From positions 43,398 to 107,397 of the forward strand of contig CAJTSD010000001.1 of assembly GCA_910578795.1 (NCBI GenBank): a stretch of DNA of 64,000 nt, read 5' to 3'. The stretch's first letter is position 1; each line of letters begins with the position of its first letter. This document shows, piece after piece, positions 34,597-42,310 of this stretch. A program made the translations under genes and the position numbers. The DNA comes from an uncultured Lachnospiraceae bacterium. Its GTDB lineage: Bacteria > Bacillota > Clostridia > Lachnospirales > Lachnospiraceae. A model generated the notes under the pieces. It saw only the letters and a list, made by a program, of their open reading frames with translations. It ran no database searches and had not been told where the DNA came from.

Positions 34597-35088
34597 TTAC
34601 TGCTGCTGCCGTATTACGCCGCAGCCAATCTTTTCTCCGGCATTTCCGGACGGCTGTGTCATAAAATCGTCCGGCATTCTGTGAATAACGACACTTCTGC
34701 CGATAATATCAGGAATGATAAAGCGTTTGTCGTAAAATGCAAGCCACGCATAACCCTGATTTGCCATAATCGGCACCATGTCGCCTGCATGGTTCGGATG
34801 CTCCTCGTTGGTCGGATTGTAGTGGTCTCCCGTCTTGTCAAACGGCAGTGTGCAATCCCCGTTTTCATGAATATGCATTGCATAAAAATCCGATGAAAAC
34901 TGCATTGCGATGTTGGGCATTCCGAAAATTTCCGCCTCAATCAAAACGCCAGAATACGGCGTCTGGAAGAATTTTACGATACCGCTAATCTGCGGGTTCT
35001 CCGCATTTCCTCTAATCCATGCTATCGCCTCGGGTTTTCCATTTCTAAGAATATCCGTAAAGATCATTCCGGGTGTTACGTCTGTCAT
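34597..35088 (-). CDS. sodC: Cu/Zn superoxide dismutase-like protein, no signal peptide
   Basis: 163 residues. The metal ligands line up with SodC: His72 and His74 (YAMHIHENGDC), the bridging His89 (GDHYNP), His97, His100 and Asp103 (HPNHAGDMVPI) and His136 (SVVIHRMPDD). The disulphide cysteines (Cys79, Cys156) are also kept. The active-site Arg usually found in 'GNAGxRxxCG' is Lys (GNAGEKIGCG), and the zinc loop is shortened. There is no signal peptide, while most bacterial SodC are exported. Expected reaction: superoxide to peroxide and oxygen. The Lys may lower activity; a structural or metal-binding role is possible. Confidence 0.88.
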   Translation of the reverse strand: MTDVTPGMIFTDILRNGKPEAIAWIRGNAENPQISGIVKFFQTPYSGVLIEAEIFGMPNIAMQFSSDFYAMHIHENGDCTLPFDKTGDHYNPTNEEHPNHAGDMVPIMANQGYAWLAFYDKRFIIPDIIGRSVVIHRMPDDFMTQPSGNAGEKIGCGVIRQQQ

Positions 35089-35192
35089 TGTGTCATGACC
35101 TCCGGTTTTGTTTTATAGTATCATATGCATGTGAAAAAAATCTGATAATGAGTAAAAATATATCCGGTAATAGCATCCTTTCGTTTACAATC

Positions 35193-35777
35193 TTATTTTG
35201 GTACATGAAATTTTAGGCTCATATATGTATACAAATTCTCACATATCTTTAGAATCTCTTTTGCACTTTTTCCTCGTAATATTGTTTCTACAAACAATTC
35301 TACAACCTGATTATTATATTCAACCGTTGTATAATTCCCTTCTTTCTGAATCGTATCCCTTAAAAACTTTACCATTTGCGTAGACTTTCGCTCTACAGAA
35401 TTTAAACAAAACATATCAATATGATGCCTTAAAAATTCATCTTCCTTTTCAGAGTAATGTTCCTTTTTACTGGGCACATATGTATTATTCAAAACGTCAT
35501 ATTGCAGTTTTAATTCTCTTTCTTCATCTATCCCGATGTCCTTCGCATTCACTCCCAACGGCTGCATTAAAAACTGAGCGTTTCTCCGTTTTAAATACGC
35601 TCTTTTCAACTGTTGATATGCCTTACATGGTTTCTTACAAAATCCCTTTCCACAGCCTGCCTCTTTTTTAAAGATTTCTACATCCTGAATATCAGGACAC
35701 CTTTGTTTTTCCCCTGTTCTTTTATATCTGTCATTACATTGTGGACAAATCCAAGGCTGAGTCCCCCGCACCCACAA
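35193..35777 (-). CDS. Unknown zinc-finger-like ORF, probably lacking its true 5' end
   Basis: 194 codons beginning at a TTG with no ribosome site. The start 'WICPQCNDRYKRTGEKQRCPD' and 'GCGKGFCKKPCKAY' supply cysteine pairs for one or two zinc sites. The rest is helical and charged ('QQLKRAYLKRRNAQFLMQ', 'EKEDEFLRHHIDMFCLN', 'VVELFVETILRGKSAKEILKICENLYTYM'). I do not recognise the family. Its 5' part overlaps, in another frame, a second copy of the methyltransferase N-terminus, so the gene appears to have lost its original start in a recombination at ~35750. Neighbours suggest a restriction-modification context; no nuclease motif is evident. Confidence 0.45.
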   Translation of the reverse strand: MWVRGTQPWICPQCNDRYKRTGEKQRCPDIQDVEIFKKEAGCGKGFCKKPCKAYQQLKRAYLKRRNAQFLMQPLGVNAKDIGIDEERELKLQYDVLNNTYVPSKKEHYSEKEDEFLRHHIDMFCLNSVERKSTQMVKFLRDTIQKEGNYTTVEYNNQVVELFVETILRGKSAKEILKICENLYTYMSLKFHVPK

Positions 35778-35803
35778 AATAAATCAATGATTTTATTCTT
35801 CAT
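35678..35803 (-). pseudogene. Remnant of a second C5-methyltransferase (first 19 codons)
   Basis: From the ATG at 35803 the frame reads MKNKIIDLFCGCGGLSLGF, the same motif I start as the intact neighbour, then changes into unrelated sequence and stops at 35678 after 41 codons. It overlaps the end of the intact methyltransferase by 11 nt. Similarity to the neighbour ends abruptly after motif I, which marks a recombination junction near 35747. Confidence 0.7.
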
Positions 35804-36887
35804 CTTCAAATAACTCCTTGATTGCATCCGCAATGCACCTGGCCATTAAGGGAGGCACTGCATTTCCCACCTGAAGGTATTGTTCTGTCATAATACCTTC
35901 AAACACAAAATTGTCTGGAAAGGATTGTAGTCTTGCAGCCTCTCTTACAGTCGGCAACCTATGAAAAATAGGATGATAATAATTACTATGCTGATTGCCT
36001 GCATCTATAGTGACTGAAAAATCATCCTCCTTCAGTCGCTTGTATGCTGATGAATGGCGGTTTTTCCTTCCAGAATTTGTGGTACGAGTCGTTTCCCATA
36101 ATTCTTCCGGAACATCACGCCAGTTGCCGCCTTGCGGAACGTAAGATATTCTCTTCTGCTGGATTTCTGCAGGATAATGAATATCATGATTCGCTATCAT
36201 ATTATTCTTCACCCGAAGGTATGTGCGGTATGGCGTATCTGGTGCCATATGCAATTCTCGAAATTCAGAAGAAGTTCCCTCAAACTGATAAAGTTCGCCG
36301 ATAGCATCTTTCACCGTGATTGCCATGTCACTTTTCAATATTCGAGTCATATCGAACTTCTCACCCTTTGTAATGATAAAGAAGTTTCTTAACCTTTTTT
36401 GCGGAACGCCATAATCTGATGCATCCAAGACAGCATTGGTAACACTATATCCACGCTCTGTGAATATTTCCGTAATCCTATCCTTCGCATAGCCACCATC
36501 TTTTGTGATGATTTGCGGGACATTCTCAATCACAACAGCTCGCGGTTGCGCCAACTCGACAAATTTTACAAATTCAAAGAACAGTTTGTTCCTGGGATCA
36601 TCCAACTCAACATAGTTTTTATTCGCATTAGAAAACCCCTGGCATGGAGGTCCTCCGATTATCACATCTATGTCTTGAATGTTTCCTATCCGTGATAGGA
36701 TATCATCCTTATCTATCGTCAAAATGTCAGCGCATATAGCCTTTGTTTTTCTAAAATTTCTTCTATATGTTTTTATTGCGGCCTGGTTAAAATCGATTCC
36801 GGCAATAGGGTCAAAGCCACTCATCTTAAAGCCTAAACTCAATCCTCCGCACCCGCAAAATAAATCTATAAACTTAGGTTTCTTCAT
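35793..36887 (-). CDS. DNA (cytosine-5) methyltransferase
   Basis: 364 residues from the ATG at 36887 (MKKPKFIDLFCGCGGLSLGF), with GAGGTGG ~9 nt upstream; it starts directly after the XRE gene. Motif I 'DLFCGCGGLSLGF', motif IV 'IIGGPPCQGFSN' with the catalytic Cys, motif VI 'AVVIENVPQ', motif VIII 'DYGVPQKRLRNFFI', a target-recognition region (~220-310) and motifs IX-X 'REAARLQSFPDNF' and 'VGNAVPPLMAR' are all present. It should be an active m5C methylase; the site cannot be read. No intact restriction gene is seen beside it, so it may be an orphan or its partner is the unknown ORF downstream. Confidence 0.95.
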   Translation of the reverse strand: MKKPKFIDLFCGCGGLSLGFKMSGFDPIAGIDFNQAAIKTYRRNFRKTKAICADILTIDKDDILSRIGNIQDIDVIIGGPPCQGFSNANKNYVELDDPRNKLFFEFVKFVELAQPRAVVIENVPQIITKDGGYAKDRITEIFTERGYSVTNAVLDASDYGVPQKRLRNFFIITKGEKFDMTRILKSDMAITVKDAIGELYQFEGTSSEFRELHMAPDTPYRTYLRVKNNMIANHDIHYPAEIQQKRISYVPQGGNWRDVPEELWETTRTTNSGRKNRHSSAYKRLKEDDFSVTIDAGNQHSNYYHPIFHRLPTVREAARLQSFPDNFVFEGIMTEQYLQVGNAVPPLMARCIADAIKELFEDEE

Positions 36888-36888
36888 C

Positions 36889-37110
36889 TTAGGTATCCAC
36901 CTCATTGTCAATTTGTTCACTGATATCGAAATCAATCTCATTGCGTTTGCAATAGTCATCAATTAGTTTCATGGTTTTCAAGTTCGGCCTTGCTTTACCA
37001 GTTTCCCAACGATTGATTGTTGCAAAGGAGACACCTATTTCTTTCGCAAAATCTTCTTGTGTCAGAAACGCTTTCCTGCGAATCCTTTTAATGTCCTCTG
37101 AAAAACTCAT
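36889..37110 (-). CDS. XRE-family regulator (restriction-modification controller type)
   Basis: 73 residues, almost all a helix-turn-helix of the XRE class ('FSEDIKRIRRKAFLTQEDFAKEIGVSFATINRWETGKARP'). Its stop is 1 nt before the methyltransferase ATG. Size and position match controller (C) proteins that delay or balance restriction-modification expression. A short palindrome, GTCACATGAC (37124-37133), lies just upstream of its start and could be its operator. Confidence 0.85.
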   Translation of the reverse strand: MSFSEDIKRIRRKAFLTQEDFAKEIGVSFATINRWETGKARPNLKTMKLIDDYCKRNEIDFDISEQIDNEVDT

Positions 37111-37161
37111 TTATAAAACCTCACTGTCATGTGACTAACATTCATATAACAATTCTATAAC

Positions 37162-37190
37162 ATTATACCATATTCTAGCACGCATTTTAA
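37162..37190 (-). promoter_or_regulatory. Promoter of the XRE-methyltransferase unit
   Basis: TTAAAA (37185-37190 on minus), 17 bp, then TATAAT (37162-37167) with an extended TG one base before the -10. About 50 nt upstream of the XRE start. Confidence 0.6.
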
Positions 37191-37199
37191 TAACATTTG

Positions 37200-37487
37200 A
37201 AGATTTCTCTGTGAACATTTCAGGAACGAAATCGCACAGAATTGTGCAGAGTGCCCCTGCACACCCTCGTAACGATACCCCTTGCAAATCGTTACGGGAC
37301 AAGACTTTTCGTTATGTGCGTGTGCAAGCCCGACCAGTCTGCACACCCCGTACCGCCGCGCAAGAGGTAGCTCCGTTGCCGGAAGGCAAAAAAATAAACC
37401 CTCTGCACACCCCTCGGTGTGAGAAAGGCGATAATTCCTATGTATTCAAAACGCCCTAACGAAAACGGGCAGAAATCCTTGTATCAA
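37200..37487. mobile_element. GC-rich, repeat-bearing spacer at the hsdM break, possible mobile-element remnant
   Basis: No convincing gene. The stretch is richer in G and C than its surroundings. CTGCACACCC occurs three times (37257, 37339, 37403). CGTAACGAT / ATCGTTACG (37268-37276, 37288-37296) is a perfect 9-bp inverted repeat, and TTGCC-GGAA-GGCAA and CACACC-CCTC-GGTGTG stems follow. Stem-loops next to short direct repeats recall transfer origins of mobilizable elements; this is a guess. It begins exactly where hsdM loses its reading. Confidence 0.35.
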
Positions 37488-38141
37488 TCACGCAACTGCC
37501 TCATCCAAGAGAATACCGCTTGCAGGTTCCAATATATTCACAATCATTTTGACCAATGACTTCGGCGTAAAGAATACACCATCATCCGAGGCTATATTTT
37601 TCGCAAATTTGTTTAAGAAATATTCATAGATACGACCAATAACATCGCCTCCCACCTCATCAAGAGCATTGTTATTAAATATTCTGAGAAGTTCTCCAAG
37701 TAAATCATCCGAAAAATCCGTATAGCTTTTTGGAAGAACGCCCGAAAGCTGTGCGCTTTGCTGCTCTACAAGTTCCATCGCGTTATTTACGACTTCTCCA
37801 AGACTTCCCATAATCTCACCGGATATGTTTTTCAATCCAAGAGAAGCTACATTCTCAGGCAAATTTACCAGCCAATGATACTGTGCCATTTGGGGAAGAT
37901 ATAAGGCGCTTTTTGCAGTAAAATCCTTTGCTTCAACCGGCATCTTGCGCCCATTTCTCATAGGTCTGTTGTTTAACAGTTCTTCTTCCACCAGTTTGAA
38001 TCTGCTATAAGCATATCTTAAGAACAGCAAGCCAAGCACCGGCATACAATACTGATTGGAAGTCAGCTTTGAACCGGCTCTAAGCAAATCGGCAGACTCC
38101 CATAAATCGCTTTCCAGTTTTTTGATACTTCTATTATTCAT
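37488..38141 (-). pseudogene. hsdM: hsdM fragment (type I methyltransferase N-terminus)
   Basis: 217 codons. The N-terminal helical HsdM domain is clear ('SIKKLESDLWESADLLRAGSKLTSNQY', 'LGLLFLRYAYSRF') followed by 'VGGDVIGRIYEYFLNKFA...GVFFTPKSLVKMIVNILEP'. The protein then reads SGILLDEAVA and stops, where an intact HsdM continues into the SAM motif DPACGSGG. The whole catalytic half, including NPPF/Y, and the hsdS and hsdR genes are missing. The promoter and ribosome site are still in place, so a short protein may be made. Confidence 0.88.
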
Positions 38142-38199
38142 TATGGTACTTCCTTCTAAAAGAACTTTATCCTCTAATTTTTACATATATTTACTATTT

Positions 38200-38228
38200 A
38201 TTATATCAAAGCCCCTACATTGTTTCAA
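38200..38228 (-). promoter_or_regulatory. Promoter of the hsdM fragment
   Basis: TTGAAA (38223-38228 on minus), 17 bp, TATAAT (38200-38205), ~60 nt before the ATG, which has AAGGAAG in front. Confidence 0.7.
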
Positions 38229-38279
38229 TTATTTCTTTAAACGCTCCTACTCCACTTTTCCTGTCATTATAATAGCCAA

Positions 38280-38306
38280 ACAAATAGGAGCAGTCCTCGC
38301 TGCTCC
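38280..38306 (-). terminator. Terminator after the ABC exporter genes
   Basis: GGAGCAG and CTGCTCC pair perfectly with a 6-nt loop (38287-38306); TATTTGTTT follows on minus. Confidence 0.75.
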
Positions 38307-38327
38307 CATCCTTGTAAACATCATCTC

Positions 38328-40061
38328 CTACATCTCCACCACCCGATCCGCCAACGCAATCGTCGACGGTCTGTGCGCAATCATAATAATCGTCATCTGC
38401 CGCTGCAGCTTTTTCATCGCGTCATTCACAAGCTGCTCCGACTCGTTATCCAGCGCGGAGGTTGCCTCGTCGAGCAGCAGAATCGGCGCGCCCTTTAAAA
38501 TCGCCCGCGCAATCGCAATGCGCTGTCTCTGACCACCGGAAAGACGACCGCCCCGCTCGCCTGCCTCGGTGTCGTATCCGTTCTCCAAATTTATGATAAA
38601 ATCATGCGCGTTTGCAAGCCTTGCCGCCTCCATTATCTCCTCATCTGTCGCGTCCAGCCTGCCCATGCGGATATTTTCCTTGATGCTGCCGTAAAACAGA
38701 TACGGCTCCTGTGGCACGTAAGCAATCTTTTGTCTCCACTCTTTTTTCGTCATGTCCGACACGCTCTTTCCGTCAATGCAGATGACGCCGTTTTGAATCG
38801 GATACAATCCCAAAAGCAGCTTGGAAACCGTCGTCTTTCCACAGCCCGACGCGCCCGTAATCGCCACGCACTCGCCCTTTTTGATGTCCATATTAAAATG
38901 ATGAAGCAAAAGCCCTTCCGCTTCCTGTTTTTCAATCGGGCAACTCGTACGCCGGGCATCGTCATCCTTCATTTGGATGCCCGTGTACATATAGGAAAAG
39001 TCAACCCCGCGCATACTGACCGCCGCATCTAATCCAACGCCGTCCGCTGCCTGCAATCCGCCCATATGCTGCGGTTCCCGCTCCTCCTCCAAAAAGTCAA
39101 AAATATTCTGCGCATACGCAAGGTAAGAAACCAACTGCGGAAAGTACTGCCCCACCTGCAAAAATTGAAAGGAAAAGCTGCCATACAACGTATAAATCGC
39201 AGCGAGCGCTCCAAGTGTTGTGTATCCCCTCTGCACAAAATAAATGCCAAGCAGCAGAAACGCAAGCAGACACAAAAGGTCACAACCGCAGGCATTGCTC
39301 TCCAAAAAAGCTGAAAGCCGAATGACACGTTTTGATTTTCTGACATAGGTGTCATTTTTCTCAAGGTATGCGTCAACGGTTTCCCTGCCCGCCCTGTACA
39401 TCCTTGCCTGCTCGATTCCCTGCAGCAAGTCTGACAGCCGCTGCGTCATGCCACTGTTGATATCAGACAGTGCACGTGCCGCCTTGCGCAACGGATCTGT
39501 GACTACCATGTCAATCGCGAACGTAACACAGTTTACCGCAATCAGGCAAAGTGTAAGCTGCCAGCTTAAGCAAAACATCGGCACAAGAAACACCAGCACC
39601 TGTAAAAACGGCATCAGCGTGCGGCGCAGTCTTGAACCGTAAATGTCGCCCATACGCCCCAAATCGTAAGAAACCTTTGACATGATTTCGCCACTGTGGT
39701 GCGTTTCGTAATAAGAATACGGAAGCTTCATCTCCAAATCAAGCACTTTTTCATAGAGCACACCGTAAACGCGCTTTGCCTCAACATTATAAATAACGGC
39801 AAAGATGCGGTAAAGCGCAAGCGAAACCGCACCGCCCGCCACAATCGCAGCAATTGTTGCGCCAAGCCGTTTCATGTCCCCCGTAGGCGCGATATCAACC
39901 ACGCTTTTCATCAGAAGCGCCGAAAACACCTCGAACATTGCAAATGTCACACTCATCATCACAATTGCAAAAAGATATAAAATTCCCCGCTTTCCCATGA
40001 CACGCATTGTCCGCAAAAACAGCTTCCATGTATTGATACTCTTTTTCATGTTAACAACCAT
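38328..40061 (-). CDS. ABC exporter half-transporter 1 (permease-ATPase fusion)
   Basis: 577 residues: six membrane helices (~15-310) then an ATPase (~350-577). Walker A 'GASGCGKTTVSKLL', Q-loop 'AYVPQEPYLFYG', signature 'LSGGQRQRIAIARA', Walker B 'ILLLDEATSALD' and H-loop 'IMIAHRPSTI' are intact, so this half should hydrolyse ATP. The substrate could be a drug, lipid or peptide. A partner of the same type lies 117 nt upstream on the same strand, as in heterodimeric BmrCD-like exporters. The ATG at 40061 is close to its ribosome site; a second ATG four codons later is possible. It carries a copy of the dispersed palindrome. Confidence 0.9.
   Translation of the reverse strand: MVVNMKKSINTWKLFLRTMRVMGKRGILYLFAIVMMSVTFAMFEVFSALLMKSVVDIAPTGDMKRLGATIAAIVAGGAVSLALYRIFAVIYNVEAKRVYGVLYEKVLDLEMKLPYSYYETHHSGEIMSKVSYDLGRMGDIYGSRLRRTLMPFLQVLVFLVPMFCLSWQLTLCLIAVNCVTFAIDMVVTDPLRKAARALSDINSGMTQRLSDLLQGIEQARMYRAGRETVDAYLEKNDTYVRKSKRVIRLSAFLESNACGCDLLCLLAFLLLGIYFVQRGYTTLGALAAIYTLYGSFSFQFLQVGQYFPQLVSYLAYAQNIFDFLEEEREPQHMGGLQAADGVGLDAAVSMRGVDFSYMYTGIQMKDDDARRTSCPIEKQEAEGLLLHHFNMDIKKGECVAITGASGCGKTTVSKLLLGLYPIQNGVICIDGKSVSDMTKKEWRQKIAYVPQEPYLFYGSIKENIRMGRLDATDEEIMEAARLANAHDFIINLENGYDTEAGERGGRLSGGQRQRIAIARAILKGAPILLLDEATSALDNESEQLVNDAMKKLQRQMTIIMIAHRPSTIALADRVVEM
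39341..39354. repeat. TGACAYNNRTGTCA palindrome, copy 4
   Basis: TGACATAGGTGTCA inside ABC half 1, read on the gene strand as Asn-Asp-Thr-Tyr-Val. Confidence 0.8.
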
Positions 40062-40088
40062 GCTCCCTTCTCAGTCTGCGAATTCCTG

Positions 40089-40182
40089 ACAACGAAAAGC
40101 GTAAGCTTTTTGTTGTATGAAATCCCCAAGCACAATATTTGCAAAACGAATAAATTCGTTTGTGAAAAATTTATTTTTCACA
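40089..40182 (-). promoter_or_regulatory. Three tandem stem-loops between the ABC genes
   Basis: Stem 1: 12 bp with one mismatch (arms 40089-40100 and 40105-40116). Stem 2: AAACGAAT / ATTCGTTT (40144-40161). Stem 3: TGTGAAAAA / TTTTTCACA (40161-40182), overlapping the end of the upstream ABC gene. They may adjust expression of the second half relative to the first. Confidence 0.55.
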
Positions 40183-41902
40183 CTACCTCCATTACACTTC
40201 GTTTGTATAATTTTGCGTATACGCCGTTTGCCGCAAGCAGCGCCGCGTGTGTTCCATGCTCCGCGATTTTCCCGCCGCTCACCACATAAATGCAGTCGGC
40301 ATTCTGTACCGTAGAAAGCCTGTGCGCTATGGTAATGCAGGTGCGACCCTTCATGACATTGGAAAGCGCCTTCTGAATCAGCTCCTCCGTCTCCACGTCA
40401 ACCGCCGAGGTCGGCTCGTCCAACAGCAAAACAGGCGCATTCTTCAAAATGGCACGTGCAATGGAAATCCGCTGCTTCTGTCCGCCCGAGAGCATCGCCC
40501 CGCGCTCTCCCACAAGCGTCTGATACCCCTGCGGAAGCGTCATGATAAAGTCATGAATCTGCGCCTTTTTACATGCCTCCACAAGTTCCTCATGCGAAGC
40601 CGCTCTGTTTCCGTATGCGATATTTTCCTCGATCGTTGTCGGAAAAAGAAAGACATTCTGTGATACCAGCGCCAAGCGCTCCCTTGCCGCTTGGATATCC
40701 CACGCGCCAATCTCCCGCCCGTAAAGCCTGTAGCTGCCGCTCTGCGCCCGATAAAACGCACAGAGCAAATGGAACACCGTGCTCTTTCCGCCGCCCGATT
40801 CGCCCACAAGCGCAATGTTCTCTCCTGCCCTGACACACAAATCAAATCCGTTTAGGATCTGCGTCTCCTGTGTATACCCAAAGCAGATATCCTGCAATGA
40901 AATTATGACATCTGTGTCATTTTCTCCCTCTGTCCACGTCCCGCCCGCCTCGTCAGGCGTGTTTAAAATCTCCTCAATACGGCGAATACATACGATACTT
41001 CCCGTTATTTCCACAAAGTTAAAGGGGACTCCCACAAACGCATCCACTAACCGCCCAAGCGTCACCACAAACGCAATCAGCCCGCCGATGCTGAGCGCGC
41101 CGCGCCCCACAAGCACAACGGAATATACGGCGCAGATAATGTTCGGCATCCACTGCACCATTTTCCGCACCAGCATCGCAGTATTGGTAACGCGCGTACG
41201 TTTTTCCTCATTGTCAACCAAGTCCGCAGCCGCCTCGTGCATCCGCTGCCCAAAATGCTCCTCAAGCCCGAAGCTTCTCAGCACAAGGATTCCGCTTAAA
41301 ACGTCCTGCGCGATTCCCGTCATCACATCGGATTTGGCGCGGTATGTACCTGTCAGCGCGGTCATTTTTTTGACCAGCTTTGCCGCTATCCAAAAGACAA
41401 GCGGATAGGTCACAAGCATAAGCAAAAGCAGCCCGCGGTTCAGACTTCCCACATAATCGGAATAGATAACCACTCCTGCCACACCCATGATAATCTGCGG
41501 AACGCCATAGGATAAAAGGTTTTCCGCCTCCGCCATGTCGGCGTTCAGCTTATTGATGACCGTCGCTGAGTTTTCGTTTTTCAGATACGTATATTCCACG
41601 CGGTAAAGCTTTTCCACCACGCGCTTTCGATACGCGCCCAACACCTTCACGCAGTAAACGCCAAACAGATACTGTTTAATAAATGCCAGCACAAATCCCG
41701 CAAGCACCAGCACGATAAATTCGGCGGCAAAGGCTTTCAACACAACCTCCTTACCGCCAAGCATATCGTCAATCACCTGACTGATAACGCTGTTCCCCCG
41801 CACAACGGCAAGGTGCAGCAGGCAGGCACAGACCGTCCCGCCAAGCAAAAAGCAGGCGTATTTTATCATAGCTCTTAAAAAATAGTGTTTTTGTCGTTTC
41901 AT
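40178..41902 (-). CDS. ABC exporter half-transporter 2 (permease-ATPase fusion)
   Basis: 574 residues, same architecture as its neighbour: membrane domain ~1-310, ATPase ~335-574. 'GESGGGKSTVFHLL' (Walker A), 'LSGGQKQRISIARA' (signature), 'VLLLDEPTSAVD' (Walker B) and 'ITIAHRLSTVQNAD' (H-loop) are intact. The Walker B carries Glu-Pro like single-type exporters. It comes first on the transcript and is divergent from the AraC regulator across a repeat-rich spacer, so that regulator is the likely controller. It also carries one dispersed palindrome. Confidence 0.9.
   Translation of the reverse strand: MKRQKHYFLRAMIKYACFLLGGTVCACLLHLAVVRGNSVISQVIDDMLGGKEVVLKAFAAEFIVLVLAGFVLAFIKQYLFGVYCVKVLGAYRKRVVEKLYRVEYTYLKNENSATVINKLNADMAEAENLLSYGVPQIIMGVAGVVIYSDYVGSLNRGLLLLMLVTYPLVFWIAAKLVKKMTALTGTYRAKSDVMTGIAQDVLSGILVLRSFGLEEHFGQRMHEAAADLVDNEEKRTRVTNTAMLVRKMVQWMPNIICAVYSVVLVGRGALSIGGLIAFVVTLGRLVDAFVGVPFNFVEITGSIVCIRRIEEILNTPDEAGGTWTEGENDTDVIISLQDICFGYTQETQILNGFDLCVRAGENIALVGESGGGKSTVFHLLCAFYRAQSGSYRLYGREIGAWDIQAARERLALVSQNVFLFPTTIEENIAYGNRAASHEELVEACKKAQIHDFIMTLPQGYQTLVGERGAMLSGGQKQRISIARAILKNAPVLLLDEPTSAVDVETEELIQKALSNVMKGRTCITIAHRLSTVQNADCIYVVSGGKIAEHGTHAALLAANGVYAKLYKRSVMEVV
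40906..40919. repeat. TGACAYNNRTGTCA palindrome, copy 5
   Basis: TGACATCTGTGTCA inside ABC half 2, read on the gene strand as Asn-Asp-Thr-Asp-Val. Confidence 0.8.
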
Positions 41903-41958
41903 TTATATATACTATACTCCTTTCTCCTCTCATATCTCTATCCGCTTCGCTCGGCGCT

Positions 41959-42168
41959 GGTATAATGTCTGTCGACATTATACCATATTTACTTCGTAAT
42001 TATGGTACGTTTATGCCCATTCGGGCTAGTATAATGTCTGTCGACATTATACCATCCGCAGTGCCCATTCGGAAAATCAAAGATTTTCCTCATTCACGGG
42101 CTTCGCCCTATCAAAATGAAATCTGACAAATATGCCTGCAAGCAGTCAATTTGTCAGATTTCATTTTG
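41959..42168. repeat. Nested inverted and direct repeats between ABC genes and AraC
   Basis: The 408-nt gap 41903-42310 holds no gene. A 27-bp sequence occurs twice without change (41960-41986 and 42029-42055); each copy is itself an inverted repeat (GTATAATGTC / GACATTATAC around TGTC). GCCCATTCGG is also repeated (42015, 42063). Further stems are GGAAAATC / GATTTTCC (42071-42089), GGGC-TTC-GCCC (42098-42108) and a perfect 20-bp stem (42112-42131 with 42149-42168). A third partial ACATTATACCA lies near 42190. The duplicated palindromes contain TATAAT and could be operators overlapping promoters, or the block could be a repeat family. Confidence 0.85.
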
Positions 42169-42310
42169 GCACTGCTCATTGCTCTCGCGTACATTATACC
42201 ACATAAAAGAATAAATTTCTTTCAAATTATTGCAGAATGCATTGACTTTTTTACGATTATAAGTCATTTTTATTAATAGTTCAATCTTTTCACACAAGGA
42301 GGTTTAACAA

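Noticed and set aside
37155..37346. 63-codon minus ORF in the GC-rich spacer
   Set aside because: It runs through stems and repeats and resembles no protein; no ribosome site.
37257..37412. CRISPR array suggested by three CTGCACACCC repeats
   Set aside because: Repeats are only 10 bp, unevenly spaced, and no cas gene is near.
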